From Planctomycetota bacterium (lineage in GTDB: Bacteria; Planctomycetota; Phycisphaerae; Phycisphaerales; Phycisphaeraceae): a stretch of DNA of 64,000 nt. The notes under the pieces are model-generated. The model saw only the letters and a program-made list of their open reading frames with translations, had not been told where the DNA came from and did no database searches. The stretch covers positions 558,001-622,000 of the forward strand of contig CP066225.1 of NCBI GenBank assembly GCA_016350165.1, in the 5' to 3' direction. Positions within the stretch are counted from its first letter, which is position 1, and each line of letters begins with the position of its first letter. Position numbers and translations under genes: made by a program. This document shows positions 54,202 to 63,629 of the stretch, piece by piece.

Positions 54202-55047
54202 ATTAGTAACCTAATAATCAATATAATAACTTATTGTTAATAAACTAAACCAAACCACCGTTTCAGGAAATTATTAAAACATAAGAATATTAATGCTTAC
54301 TTCTCACCTTCGGTACTTTATTTGAACTAAGTTGAATTGAGAATATAGTTTTATTTATTTCAAAAAAAACGCTTGCAACAACATCCGTACTGCAATCATC
54401 CCATATAAAACAAGCAATAAATTTGTCGGTAATTTTTTATCATTACAAGCCGCCAAGAATAAGAATTACCTTAGATTTCTAGCTAAATAATAAGAATAAC
54501 ATGTAAGAAAAACACTGATTAAAAATGATTATTAGCTTTATTGCTTAAATTTACATGAAATTGAAATAGATCCGCAAACAATATCGAATTAGAGCTATTT
54601 ATAATCAAATAACAATTGATTGTCATTAATAAAACAACAGACCATTTTTATACTAGAAGCATTCTAATCGTTGAATAGTTTTTTAATTTACACCCCTATA
54701 CACTAACGAATCATGTGCGATTCCATATGCGTGTAAAAAAAACGAAGGAAAACAAACCTACCAACTTGCAACTTGTTCGTAGACCACGATGCGCGGCATA
54801 TACCATCATCAACTGCGACTGCAATCAAAAAGAGTGACGTATGCCCTCAATATTATTGAGGTAGTGTAGGTTAAACTATGACTTCGAAAATACCTTAAAT
54901 TCACATTATGGGACGTAGCAATGTATTCATATGTTCTAGACGCGAGATAATAACGAGTAAATAGCAGCTAGTATTTTTTATCGTGCAAACAGAATAGTAG
55001 TGAATGATTGGTTAAATGATCAACTAACTTCAACAAAACTGGTTATT
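54202..55047. other. A+T-rich upstream region of the autotransporter
   Basis: About 850 bp without a gene. It is visibly A+T-rich and includes runs of ATAA and the inverted repeat CCTCAAT-ATT-ATTGAGG at 54845-54861. It probably holds the promoter of the autotransporter (only a weak AGGTT site precedes its ATG). No transposase or recombinase is seen. Confidence 0.5.
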
Positions 55048-55095
55048 GTTTGTAACCAGCGGGCGAGCGGCTCAAGCCCGCTAGGCTCCATTAAA
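55048..55095 (+). repeat. att-like repeat copy 3 (diverged tRNA-Ala 3' end)
   Basis: About 40 of 47 positions match copy 1 by hand alignment. It covers the anticodon-loop side, T-arm and acceptor side of tRNA-Ala up to CCATTAAA. Two changes at 55056-55057 and others keep the T-stem pairing. The 5' half is missing. It marks the end of the second unit, carrying the autotransporter. Confidence 0.7.
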
Positions 55096-55098
55096 TGG

Positions 55099-55135
55099 AA
55101 ACCTCTAAATCGTAATGGTTTAAAGGTTTTTATTT
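55099..55135 (+). terminator. terminator following the third tRNA-like end
   Basis: The imperfect stem AAACCTCTAAAT/GTTTAAAGGTTT (two mismatched or wobble positions) is followed by TTTATTT. Its position right after a tRNA 3' end suggests it was the original tRNA terminator. Confidence 0.6.
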
Positions 55136-55365
55136 CTCCCCCAGACTCTCAGCACATCCTTTAAAACCTTAACACGTCACCTAAATGAATAAATCTGCAC
55201 ATCAAAGTGTTAGATATTTGGCCCCAGTAACTCAGCCACGCACTCGAACACGACTTTCATATTAAAACACTCTTTTTCGCACTAAGAAATACACATGCAG
55301 CACTCGTCTCAGCGCTCAACCCGGCCTATTATCAATTGGTAGCAGTTTTCAGCAGAGGTATAGGT

Positions 55366-56157
55366 ATGCAACAATCTAGCAGCCGAAATCAGCGGCCTCT
55401 TTTCAAGCAATACGGAGTAATTGCAATGATTATCCTGTCATTTGCTGGCTTCTCATGTAGCCGCAAAGATATTGAAACTGCAAGCAAAGCCCCTGACCCA
55501 ATCCTTGATGAGAAATTGGATACACAGGTCGAAACTAAATTAATCACCAAGCAAGACGATGCAGCAATCATGGCAGCTTCCTTCAAGCCAAAGAAAGTTG
55601 TAGAGAATAACAATCCTTCAACGAAATCAGCCATCCTTGCAGGCGGTTGTTTTTGGTGCACCGAAGGTGTTTTCGAACATCTAGATGGTGTCATCAGCGT
55701 AGAGTCAGGCTACACAGGTGGTGACGCAGATACAGCTAATTACCAAGCCGTCACTACAGGCCGCACCAAACACGCTGAAGCAATCAAAGTCGTCTACAAT
55801 CCCAATGTCGTAACCTATGGCCAACTATTAAAAATCTTCTTCACTGTTGCACACGACCCCACAACACTCAACCGCCAAGGCAACGACATCGGCCCACAAT
55901 ATCGTTCTGCTATCTTCTACGAAACACCTCAGCAAAAACAAATCGCAGAGCAATACATCAAACAACTCGAAAGCGAAGGTACCTTCAATAATAAAATCGT
56001 CACCATAATCGAACCCCTTGAAACCTTCTATCCTGCAGAAGCCTACCACCAAGATTACGCAGCCAACAATCCATACCAAGCGTACATCAGGTTTCAAGCT
56101 TTACCAAAAATCGACAAGCTTAAAAAAGCTTTCCCTGATCAATATAAATCCAAATAA
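55366..56157 (+). CDS. msrA: peptide methionine sulfoxide reductase MsrA, exported lipoprotein form
   Basis: A 263-aa protein. Residues 1-30 form a lipoprotein-type signal (MIILSFAGFSC). The catalytic motif is AGGCFWCTEG near residue 93, followed by ESGYTGG, the usual MsrA order. YHQDY near the C-terminus completes the active site. Residues 31-85 are a charged spacer. It repairs methionine-S-sulfoxide; the export suggests repair of envelope proteins. The ATG at 55366 was chosen, since the longer version would begin ten residues earlier without benefit. A terminator follows directly. Confidence 0.92.
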   Translation: MQQSSSRNQRPLFKQYGVIAMIILSFAGFSCSRKDIETASKAPDPILDEKLDTQVETKLITKQDDAAIMAASFKPKKVVENNNPSTKSAILAGGCFWCTEGVFEHLDGVISVESGYTGGDADTANYQAVTTGRTKHAEAIKVVYNPNVVTYGQLLKIFFTVAHDPTTLNRQGNDIGPQYRSAIFYETPQQKQIAEQYIKQLESEGTFNNKIVTIIEPLETFYPAEAYHQDYAANNPYQAYIRFQALPKIDKLKKAFPDQYKSK

Positions 56158-56165
56158 ACATAACA

Positions 56166-56196
56166 AAAGCCCACGCAACAATGTGTGGGCTTTTTC
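56166..56196 (+). terminator. rho-independent terminator after msrA
   Basis: A 9-bp stem (AAAGCCCAC with GTGGGCTTT, 10-nt loop) is followed by TTTCTT, overlapping the convergent gap to the next gene. Confidence 0.85.
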
Positions 56197-56216
56197 TTAT
56201 TAATGTTCTCAATCGT

Positions 56217-56993
56217 TCAAAACGATCGATTAAAATAGTCTGGGAATACTGTTGCTAATCCAAAGTAAGCCGCTCCTCTAGGCACAAACATCAACACCAA
56301 AAATATCCCGGCTTCATTCAATTGCATACCAAACATCAAAGCCGTCGGCACACCACACAAGAAGATGTACGGCGCCATACATGCCGCTAAATACCAAGGA
56401 TCAAACCCAGCAATTGCCATGATCTGCACTAACGCAACATCGCATATCGCTGCAGGCAAAAATGTCAACGCTGCAATCTTTAACAATGTCGTTTTCAAAT
56501 CGGCAAATGCTAAATCAAACCATTTCGCAACAAAAAGCAACGCCCACAAAGCAGTTGGAATAAACAACACAATTTGTGCCGCTATCGCTGCGATCCCAAC
56601 ATACGATCCTGTAGCAGCGTCTCCCATGACGTAAATACTCAACGCCATCGTCACTAACCATCCAACCGGTATACAGATCAAAGGCAAATACCAGTCTTTC
56701 ACAACCGAAGGCGTGATGTCATCAACTCGTTCATCCAATGCACGCTTTACAGCCGATGTTTGACCACAAGCCTGTGCATACAAACCAAACGAATGCTGAG
56801 ACCCACTTTGCCCTTTTACTGCTTCCTGATTCGCTCCAGCCTTACTGCTTTTCTTCACTGAAACTTCTGGATTTTTCGGTATAAATGCATGACCACACGG
56901 GCAGCCTAACTCCTTGCCTGCAAAGTGTGACTTCCATACATACTTCTTACCACACGACGGACACGATACCGTTAGTGATGTTGATGTTGTCAT
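56217..56993 (-). CDS. zinc-ribbon membrane protein of unknown function (258 aa)
   Basis: The N-terminus carries a zinc-ribbon-like Cys pattern (CPSCGKKY, then LGCPCGHAF) of the kind common in planctomycetes. A linker with many Ser, Lys and Gln follows (40-90). At least four or five hydrophobic helices are then seen (YLPLICIPVGWLVTMAL, VLFIPTALWALLF, CMAPYIFLCGVP and others). No enzyme motif is visible. It starts 23 bp upstream of the stop-side neighbour and shares a strand with the 134-aa protein gene, so both are probably one transcript. Confidence 0.65.
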   Translation of the reverse strand: MTTSTSLTVSCPSCGKKYVWKSHFAGKELGCPCGHAFIPKNPEVSVKKSSKAGANQEAVKGQSGSQHSFGLYAQACGQTSAVKRALDERVDDITPSVVKDWYLPLICIPVGWLVTMALSIYVMGDAATGSYVGIAAIAAQIVLFIPTALWALLFVAKWFDLAFADLKTTLLKIAALTFLPAAICDVALVQIMAIAGFDPWYLAACMAPYIFLCGVPTALMFGMQLNEAGIFLVLMFVPRGAAYFGLATVFPDYFNRSF

Positions 56994-57016
56994 AGTATTG
57001 CCACCCTCACTCAGCT

Positions 57017-57421
57017 TTACTGATGCATCGTCCCGTTAAACAGATCTTTCACAGTCTTGGGATGATGAATATTGCTAATATTCCCTTTTTCATCGAAGAA
57101 AACTTCCGTCACTTCATTAGCTGAAAATGCATAGATGAAAATAAACCCATCTTTATAAACATTGTTCTTAACATTATCCTCTACTTCGTCCTTCTTAAAT
57201 TTCAGTTCAGGACCATATCCAAGTCGTGCTTCTGGATTAATCGGTATAAATTTTCGTGGTGCACGTTCATCTACAACGTCCGCCCAGGACATACCGACCT
57301 TGATATTGTTTTCAAAATTTTTCTGCTGCTCAACTGGATCTAGATTTGCAAAACCACCGCCATAGTACAAACCCACCAATGCCAATACGACAAGGATAAA
57401 CACAACTGCTAATGCTTTCAT
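57017..57421 (-). CDS. membrane-anchored small protein with BamE-like segment (134 aa)
   Basis: One N-terminal helix (VVFILVVLALVGLYYGGG) is followed by a soluble domain. The segment NIKVGMSWADVVDERAPRKF recalls the SmpA/BamE-type repeat 'G.s..eV...G.P', but the match is loose. The remainder includes FIFIYAFSANEVTEVFFDEKG. It could be an envelope protein. It is first in a two-gene minus-strand cluster with the zinc-ribbon gene. Confidence 0.6.
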   Translation of the reverse strand: MKALAVVFILVVLALVGLYYGGGFANLDPVEQQKNFENNIKVGMSWADVVDERAPRKFIPINPEARLGYGPELKFKKDEVEDNVKNNVYKDGFIFIYAFSANEVTEVFFDEKGNISNIHHPKTVKDLFNGTMHQ

Positions 57422-57725
57422 TATGATGCTCCCTCAGAGATATAAAATTAGTTTCTTGATTCAGTAAAGAAAAAATGACTATAAAAATACTAACGACAAA
57501 ACAGATGATGATTTGAAATTTACTTCAATGAATGAAGCATGTGTAACAGAATAACAAACACACACCTAACAACAAGATGATTCATCAAATTATTACAAAA
57601 AAATAAACCCTATCATCTCTACCTGATTTCATATTCTACTATTACATTAAAAACAGATATGAGAATTTAACATACAAAATGTGCATCTTTGCCTTTCAAC
57701 CATATCTTCTCTCTACATTAACAAT
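57422..57725. other. gene-free stretch upstream of the 134-aa gene
   Basis: About 300 A+T-rich bases between two minus-strand genes. No gene or clear fold is seen. Confidence 0.4.
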
Positions 57726-58772
57726 TTAAACTCTACGCCGTCTTGTTAACATGCCGCCCAACATAAACAGCATCGATCCCAACGCACTAGGTGTTGGCAC
57801 AGCAACCGGGTTGCCTACCCCCTGCCCTAACAGACTTGGATCAACCTGCCAGCCAATATCTGCAAATACAGCATAATCCAGCGCCGTTAGCAGATTTCGC
57901 TCACCAACACTAATCAAAGGATCTAATGCCAGTTCATTTTCATGCAAACCTTCTTCAAAGTGACCACCACCATCTTCCGTCGACAACGGCACCAAGCTCT
58001 CACCAAACAACTCTGCTGTTGTTTCACCTGTGAAAAACAGTTCGCCATTAATCTCGGTCACCAGATTATCAAACGAATCCGCAAGACCAAAACCAAAAAC
58101 ATGCCCTAATTCATGAACTGCCACCGATAGAAAATCGACATGCGAATTTGTTAAACCATCTGTACCTTCTGAATCCCAATACCAGTCCAGATCAAACCCA
58201 CTTGCAGTAATACTGGAATCAAAAGTAATCTGTCCACCCCACAATGAAAAATCATTTGCTTCCGCACCTAACGTTGTTCCTTGTCCACGACTAAGAACAT
58301 TGTTACCAAACTCTGTATTTGGAAATACCTGATAACCACCAGGCCCCGCAAACGCGGCAGCATCCACATCCTGCGCCCCGACATAAATCAATACTTCATT
58401 TTGGTCTAATTGCAAGTTAGATACAGTTTGCGTACCACCATTTGTCGGATCAGTTAAAACTGCATTCCACGAATTAATACCGCCCGTTGGATTGATTGCA
58501 TTAAGATTATCTGAAAACGCACTTTCATAATACGAAGCCGCCGTTTCCAACGCATTACGTCTCTGCTCACCTGTCGAGCCATCCTCATACGTCACACCTT
58601 CTGTAAAGAAACCTGTGACCGTATTACCATCCGATGTTTGATAGTTGCCTGTATCAAAGCTGTAATCAAAACTGACATTGATCGCGTCCGCCTTCGTAAC
58701 CAAAGCCAAAGGCAAACCAACTCCAAGCGCAACAATAGCGCCCTGCTTAGTAATGATCGCAGCTATAGCCAT
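57726..58772 (-). CDS. PEP-CTERM-like zinc metalloprotease domain protein (348 aa)
   Basis: A signal peptide (1-30, ending LVTKADA) is followed by a soluble domain with a zinc motif SVAVHELGHVFGFG near residue 219-229 (HExxH). The third ligand usual for matrixin-like HExxHxxGxxH is not seen: residue 11 is Leu, not His or Asp. The end has VAVPTPSALGSMLFMLGG then TRRRRV, a PEP-CTERM-like tail with VPTPSA in place of VPEPxx. The ATG at 58772 was chosen for the AGAGG upstream. Activity is therefore uncertain. Confidence 0.75.
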   Translation of the reverse strand: MAIAAIITKQGAIVALGVGLPLALVTKADAINVSFDYSFDTGNYQTSDGNTVTGFFTEGVTYEDGSTGEQRRNALETAASYYESAFSDNLNAINPTGGINSWNAVLTDPTNGGTQTVSNLQLDQNEVLIYVGAQDVDAAAFAGPGGYQVFPNTEFGNNVLSRGQGTTLGAEANDFSLWGGQITFDSSITASGFDLDWYWDSEGTDGLTNSHVDFLSVAVHELGHVFGFGLADSFDNLVTEINGELFFTGETTAELFGESLVPLSTEDGGGHFEEGLHENELALDPLISVGERNLLTALDYAVFADIGWQVDPSLLGQGVGNPVAVPTPSALGSMLFMLGGMLTRRRRV

Positions 58773-58890
58773 ATCATTCCTCTTCTCTATCAATTCAATC
58801 TATATCTTTGATTATTTTTACCGATGCATGTATCCCGAGAGATAAGCCAAGAACTTTAGTGATCAGTCAGTCGAAAAGCAAAGAACATAC

Positions 58891-58920
58891 AAGAAAACCC
58901 CTCCGTAAATCGAAGGGGTT
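58891..58920 (-). terminator. rho-independent terminator after ispG
   Basis: A 10-bp stem with one mismatch (AACCCCTTCG/CGGAGGGGTT) is followed on the minus strand by TTTTCTT. Confidence 0.8.
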
Positions 58921-58948
58921 CATGACTGTTTAGCATTTTCATGACAAT

Positions 58949-60211
58949 TTAGGATTCGCCAATCGTCAGATCCGAAAGCTTGTCTACTTGGCCATCCGCA
59001 ATCTTATCGAATCCCGAGCCCAACTCACCGATAGGATCTGGCGGCGCTATCTCTACAACCTTCTCACCAAGCTTCGCTTCTCCCGACCTCACCTTATCTT
59101 CAAACTTCTTACACTCAGCAAGCAAAGCATCCAGAATCTCTTCTTCCTTCACATTCGCGACTCGCTGACCTTGCACATAAATAATCCCACGCCGGTCACC
59201 TGCAAAAATCGCAACATCCGCGCCTTCCGCTTCCCCCGGCCCATTCACGATACAACCCATCACCGCCACCTTAATCGGTAACTCAATCTCTTCAGCCAAC
59301 ACCTTTCGAACATCCTGAACCAGCGTAAACAGATCAACCTGAATACGACCACATGTCGGGCACGCAATCAGATCAACACCCTTACGTTCACGCAATTCCA
59401 AACAGTACAACATCTCAAGCGCATCTTCGACTTCATATATCGGATCATTCGCATAAGAAATACGCACCGTGTCACCAATACCACTCGCAAGCAGATGCCC
59501 CAAAGGTACAACCGACCGGATGCTCCCCGTCTCACGAGGTCCAGCATGCGTAACACCTAAATGCAATGGATGATCAAACCGTTTTGAAATTTCTGTATAA
59601 GCAGCAATACACAAATTTGGGTCAGGCGATTTCGCACTAATCACCACATCATAAAAATCACGCTCATAAAAAATATCAAGATACTCTTCAAGCTTCGCAA
59701 TCATGATCGCCAAAAAGTGACCATGTTTATTATTCGAGAACACACCACCCAACTCTTTCATTCTTTTCTGTTTGTCTTTACGCTCAATAATCGAGCCTTC
59801 ATTCACCCCAATACGAATCGGCACTCTCTTCTCTTTACAAGCATCAATCACCGCTTCAACTTGCTTGCGATCCGAAATATTACCCGGATTCAAACGGATC
59901 TTATGAACCCCAGCTTCAATCGCGTCCAAAGCTCTCTGAAAATGAAAATGCACATCCGCAACAATCGGCACCTTCACCTGCGGAATGATCTCCTTCAGCG
60001 CATCTGTATCCTTCTTCTCTGGCACTGCGACTCGAACAATATCCGCACCACCCGCTGCCAATTTATTGATCTCAGCAACACACTTATCAATCTCATACGT
60101 ATAGCCCGACGTCATCGTCTGCACACTCACCGGTGCATCGCCGCCAATCTTAACGTAACCATGATGATCTGAGCCAAGTATAACCTGCCGAGTTGGTCTT
60201 CTTTGAGCCAT
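58949..60211 (-). CDS. ispG: 4-hydroxy-3-methylbut-2-en-1-yl diphosphate synthase
   Basis: The 4Fe-4S enzyme (GcpE) that makes HMBPP near the end of the MEP pathway. Motifs are VQTMTSG near the start, IRLNPGNI, RIGVNEGSI, and the cluster cysteines in CPTCGRIQVD and MGCIVNGPGEAEGAD. It is 420 aa, slightly longer than usual, with an acidic tail (KIADGQVDKLSDLTIGES). Together with ispD it shows that isoprenoids come from the MEP pathway. It has its own terminator. Confidence 0.96.
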   Translation of the reverse strand: MAQRRPTRQVILGSDHHGYVKIGGDAPVSVQTMTSGYTYEIDKCVAEINKLAAGGADIVRVAVPEKKDTDALKEIIPQVKVPIVADVHFHFQRALDAIEAGVHKIRLNPGNISDRKQVEAVIDACKEKRVPIRIGVNEGSIIERKDKQKRMKELGGVFSNNKHGHFLAIMIAKLEEYLDIFYERDFYDVVISAKSPDPNLCIAAYTEISKRFDHPLHLGVTHAGPRETGSIRSVVPLGHLLASGIGDTVRISYANDPIYEVEDALEMLYCLELRERKGVDLIACPTCGRIQVDLFTLVQDVRKVLAEEIELPIKVAVMGCIVNGPGEAEGADVAIFAGDRRGIIYVQGQRVANVKEEEILDALLAECKKFEDKVRSGEAKLGEKVVEIAPPDPIGELGSGFDKIADGQVDKLSDLTIGES

Positions 60212-60397
60212 GTCTGGGTAAACCCCTCTGTGTATCTGATATCGAAATCAATACTTCTCGCATAACAATCGCCGCATCCTTCGCAGCATTGCAGACCCAA
60301 GTATAGCTGATATGTACCCGCAACGTCAGACCTTATCGAAACTTCAACACATTCACATTGAATTAATCAACCGTCCCAAACACTATGAATTTAAGAC

Positions 60398-61081
60398 TTA
60401 AAAATCTCCTAATGTATTATTCGTCCCATCAGATGATGGATACTGCAGCCCCCTCAGATTCTCTGGCTGATACGGCCCCGGCCTGAACGGTAACGACGGA
60501 CTCACACCCAACTCTTGCGGATAGGGTTGCCTTCCAAAACGCCACAGATACGTATACAACGGCGAACGATAAATCGAATAGAAACCAACGCCCAACGCCG
60601 CCTGCTGAAAATCATAAAAATGACCCCAAGGTGGGAACAGCGGATTAAACGGAATGTTATTAAACCGATACGGCCCATAACGCTGCAACGTCCGCGCACC
60701 CAGTGGCACAAAATCTGCATTCGAATAAGAACCCAGCCCATATTGCGGCCCATTATAAGGGTTATTACGCAGTCGACTCTCAGCAAAATTGCGCTGCCTG
60801 TAAAACTCAGATTGCCCCCTCAACCGATCAATCGCACCGCCACGAGGCGAATAAACCCCAGGCCCATATCGCTGGATCAAACCAGTCCGCCCCGCACCCG
60901 GCCCCACCAATCCCGGACTACCAACACCACCTCGCCCAATTCCCCCAGCTCCCCCTGCACCGCCACCACCTATCAATTGAGCCACTACAACCTCACCACC
61001 CCACAAACTCATCAACAACACCAACCCGAAAACAAAACCAATTCGAGCTGTTACAGTTCGTTTTTGCTGAAGTTTTACCAT
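60398..61081 (-). CDS. exported glycine-rich protein of unknown function (227 aa)
   Basis: A signal peptide (MSLWGGEVVVAQ) is followed by a Gly-rich segment (GGGGAGGAGGIGRGG). A Tyr-, Pro- and Arg-rich region follows, with repeated YGP words (QRYGPGVYSPRGG, LQRYGPYRFNN). It probably belongs to the envelope or extracellular matrix. No family is recognised. It is likely unstructured or low-complexity and may be a lineage-specific protein. Confidence 0.6.
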   Translation of the reverse strand: MVKLQQKRTVTARIGFVFGLVLLMSLWGGEVVVAQLIGGGGAGGAGGIGRGGVGSPGLVGPGAGRTGLIQRYGPGVYSPRGGAIDRLRGQSEFYRQRNFAESRLRNNPYNGPQYGLGSYSNADFVPLGARTLQRYGPYRFNNIPFNPLFPPWGHFYDFQQAALGVGFYSIYRSPLYTYLWRFGRQPYPQELGVSPSLPFRPGPYQPENLRGLQYPSSDGTNNTLGDF

Positions 61082-61286
61082 GACTAATCATTCCGCACCC
61101 ATCCTGCCGAATCAACGCAGAGAACCATGTAGATAAGCGCGGCGACCCACCTCCCACAACCCTCTCTCCACCTTTGCCTCATTCAAGCCATTCATGTATT
61201 TTGTACTACACTGGATACATTCGTATCGACTGCAAAAATGGGTTATTGCAGTTCATTATTTCTCTATATCAGAAAGTGGTTGATAT

Positions 61287-62327
61287 ATGCCCGGCAGAAA
61301 GCTTTACCCCCTCCGTTTCGCCCCCATATACAAAGAAAAAGTATGGGGCGGCCGCACTCTCAAAGTCCTCGACCGTGAACTCCCCGGCAACGACGACATG
61401 CCCATCGGTGAATCATGGGAACTCGCTGACTTAAACCAAACCTCCATCTCAGGTGGCGGCGGCGGTGCTGAACACTCCCATATTCAAAACGGCGAACTCA
61501 AAGGTCGCACCATTAACGACATCATCAAAGAATTCAAATCCGCCATCACAGGCACCCTCCCCCTCACAGACGACGGCTCATTCCCTCTTCTCGTCAAATT
61601 CCTCGACGCAAACACAAACCTCTCCGTCCAGGTCCATCCCAACCAAGCCTACGCCGACACACATGCCGATGCATTCCTGAAAAGTGAATGCTGGTACGTC
61701 CTCCACGCCGAAGAAGACGCCGTCATCTACAAAGGCGTTAAAGAAGGCACAACCGAGGAACTCTTCCGTCAAGCAATCAAAGAAGACCGTGTCGAAGAAT
61801 TGCTCATAACCGTCCCCGTAAAAGTAGGTGACTGTCACTACGTTCCAAGCGGCACATGCCACGCCTTGGGCGCCGGCATTTTGGCAGCCGAAGTGCAAAC
61901 ACCTTCCGACACAACCTTCCGCGTCTACGACTGGGGCCGTGAAGGCCGTGAACTGCACATCGAACCAGCAATGCAATGCATCAAGTTCGGCCCTGCAGAC
62001 ACAGCAAAAAACGAACCCATGATCACAACCGAAGGTCAATCCTCAATCCGCACGCAACTCATCGAATGTGATTACTTCAAACTCGATCGCTTTATCGCAA
62101 AAACTGATTTCACCGACAACATCAACGAATCAGAACCAGTCGTCTGGATGGTTCTTGAAGGCGAAGGTCACTTCAAATGTGACGCCTCACCTCACGTCGC
62201 TTTTGAAAAAGGTCAAACACTCCTCCTCCCACCCGGTATGAGCAATTGCTCAGTCGAAATGACCGCAGGCACAACTTGGCTTGAAGTCACTTTCCCACAA
62301 GCAGCCAAAGACAACCGCATCGCATAA
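61287..62327 (+). CDS. manA: class I mannose-6-phosphate isomerase
   Basis: A 346-aa cupin enzyme that interconverts mannose 6-phosphate and fructose 6-phosphate. Zinc and active-site motifs are VQVHPNQAYAD, ECWYVL, YVPSGTCHALGAG and the C-terminal LPPGMSNCSV. The N-terminus PLRFAPIYKEKVWGGRTL is typical of the bacterial class I enzyme. It converges with the GH130 gene, 60 bp away across a shared terminator. Both fit mannose metabolism. Confidence 0.95.
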   Translation: MPGRKLYPLRFAPIYKEKVWGGRTLKVLDRELPGNDDMPIGESWELADLNQTSISGGGGGAEHSHIQNGELKGRTINDIIKEFKSAITGTLPLTDDGSFPLLVKFLDANTNLSVQVHPNQAYADTHADAFLKSECWYVLHAEEDAVIYKGVKEGTTEELFRQAIKEDRVEELLITVPVKVGDCHYVPSGTCHALGAGILAAEVQTPSDTTFRVYDWGREGRELHIEPAMQCIKFGPADTAKNEPMITTEGQSSIRTQLIECDYFKLDRFIAKTDFTDNINESEPVVWMVLEGEGHFKCDASPHVAFEKGQTLLLPPGMSNCSVEMTAGTTWLEVTFPQAAKDNRIA

Positions 62328-62350
62328 TATCTAATCATCAATTAGACACT

Positions 62351-62380
62351 AAAAAGGCTCACGTTTTTGTGAGCCTTTTT
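62351..62380. terminator. bidirectional terminator between manA and the GH130 gene
   Basis: A perfect 12-bp stem (AAAAAGGCTCAC with GTGAGCCTTTTT, 6-nt loop). Its A- and T-runs suit both directions. Confidence 0.9.
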
Positions 62381-62385
62381 CATTA

Positions 62386-63456
62386 TCACACTGGCTTCAA
62401 AGCATCAAACACATCACGTTTCTCAAACGCTGTCACCGCCGTATTCTCATCCGCTGCCCCATAATAAACATAAAACAAATCATCCCTTTCAACCACAGCC
62501 GTCGGGAACACCACATTATCGACAAACCCCTTCGTCTCATATTCCTTTTTCGGCAGCATGATCGGCTCCATCGTCTGCATTATGATCTTCGTCGGATCAT
62601 CCTCATCCAACACCAACACACCAGCTGTATACTTCCCAACTCCCTCTTCACCATGCGCCTTATCCGATCCATGATAAAACGTCATGTACCCCATCTTCGT
62701 TAACACTGGAGGCGTCCCCCCACCAATACGATCCCTGTGCACACTTTTCGCCGCACCAAGCAACTGCTCATGTTGCCCCCAATGAATCAAATCATTCGAG
62801 TACGCCATCCATATCTCAGGCCGTGAAAATCCCAACGAGGGCATTGGCCGATGCATCGCAGCAAACTGTCCATTCACTTTCTCCGGAAACAAAATCACAT
62901 CCTTATTATCCGGCGGCAAAATAATCCCATGACGACTAAACGACTTAAAATCCTTCGTCGACATCAACCCCGTCGCAGCTCCATGAGGCGACACCGCAAC
63001 ATACGTCATGTAATACGTATCACCAATCCTCGTAATCCGCGGGTCCTCCAGCCCATAAACCTCATACTCACTCTCAGGACATATCGTCGCCACCTGTTTA
63101 TCAATCGTCTTCCCATCCTTCGACAAAAACACCCTTAAATGCGAGATAAATCGCAACCGAATCAGACCACTACTATTCATCTGATAGAGCCTTGGATCAG
63201 ACAGATCAACATCCTTCTTATCCAACCAATCCACCGCCATTCCATCGCCACCCTCATACACAAACCGAGGCGACGCAAACGCATCATCACGCTTATCCAA
63301 CAACTCCTCCACTACCCTCGCCACAATATAAGTATCACCACTCTCCTCATGCTGCACAACACCCGGATTAAACGCACCCACAACACGCATCCCTTCATGC
63401 GCAGGCCTCAAATCACTCGGCCTCAACATACACTCACTAAACACTCGCTTTAGCAT
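62386..63456 (-). CDS. GH130-family mannoside phosphorylase or mannosidase
   Basis: A 356-aa five-bladed propeller enzyme. Signatures are VGAFNPGVVQHEE, YGLEDPRITRIGD (catalytic Asp region), MHRPMPSL, and VVFPTAVVERDDLFYVYYGAADE. The family cleaves beta-mannosides, often with phosphate to give mannose 1-phosphate, and the exact activity differs between subfamilies. No signal peptide is seen, so it is cytosolic. It lies beside manA in converging orientation, which suggests a mannose or mannan link. Confidence 0.85.
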   Translation of the reverse strand: MLKRVFSECMLRPSDLRPAHEGMRVVGAFNPGVVQHEESGDTYIVARVVEELLDKRDDAFASPRFVYEGGDGMAVDWLDKKDVDLSDPRLYQMNSSGLIRLRFISHLRVFLSKDGKTIDKQVATICPESEYEVYGLEDPRITRIGDTYYMTYVAVSPHGAATGLMSTKDFKSFSRHGIILPPDNKDVILFPEKVNGQFAAMHRPMPSLGFSRPEIWMAYSNDLIHWGQHEQLLGAAKSVHRDRIGGGTPPVLTKMGYMTFYHGSDKAHGEEGVGKYTAGVLVLDEDDPTKIIMQTMEPIMLPKKEYETKGFVDNVVFPTAVVERDDLFYVYYGAADENTAVTAFEKRDVFDALKPV

Positions 63457-63574
63457 CGATGTTCCCCTTATGCTTCTCTTCTAATGCTATCGACCATCAT
63501 CCCGCACCCATACACCATTCTCCACTTAGGAAAATCATAGTGCCCTCCCCCTCCCATTTTTCTCACCTTCCAAT

Positions 63575-63607
63575 AAAAAAACCGCCAGCCTTACGACTAG
63601 CGGTTTT
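63575..63607 (-). terminator. rho-independent terminator after the dipeptidase gene
   Basis: The stem AACCGCTAG/CTGGCGGTT (one G-T pair, 8-nt loop) is followed on the minus strand by TTTTTTTA. Confidence 0.75.
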
Positions 63608-63629
63608 GTTCATTCAATCATTATCTGAA

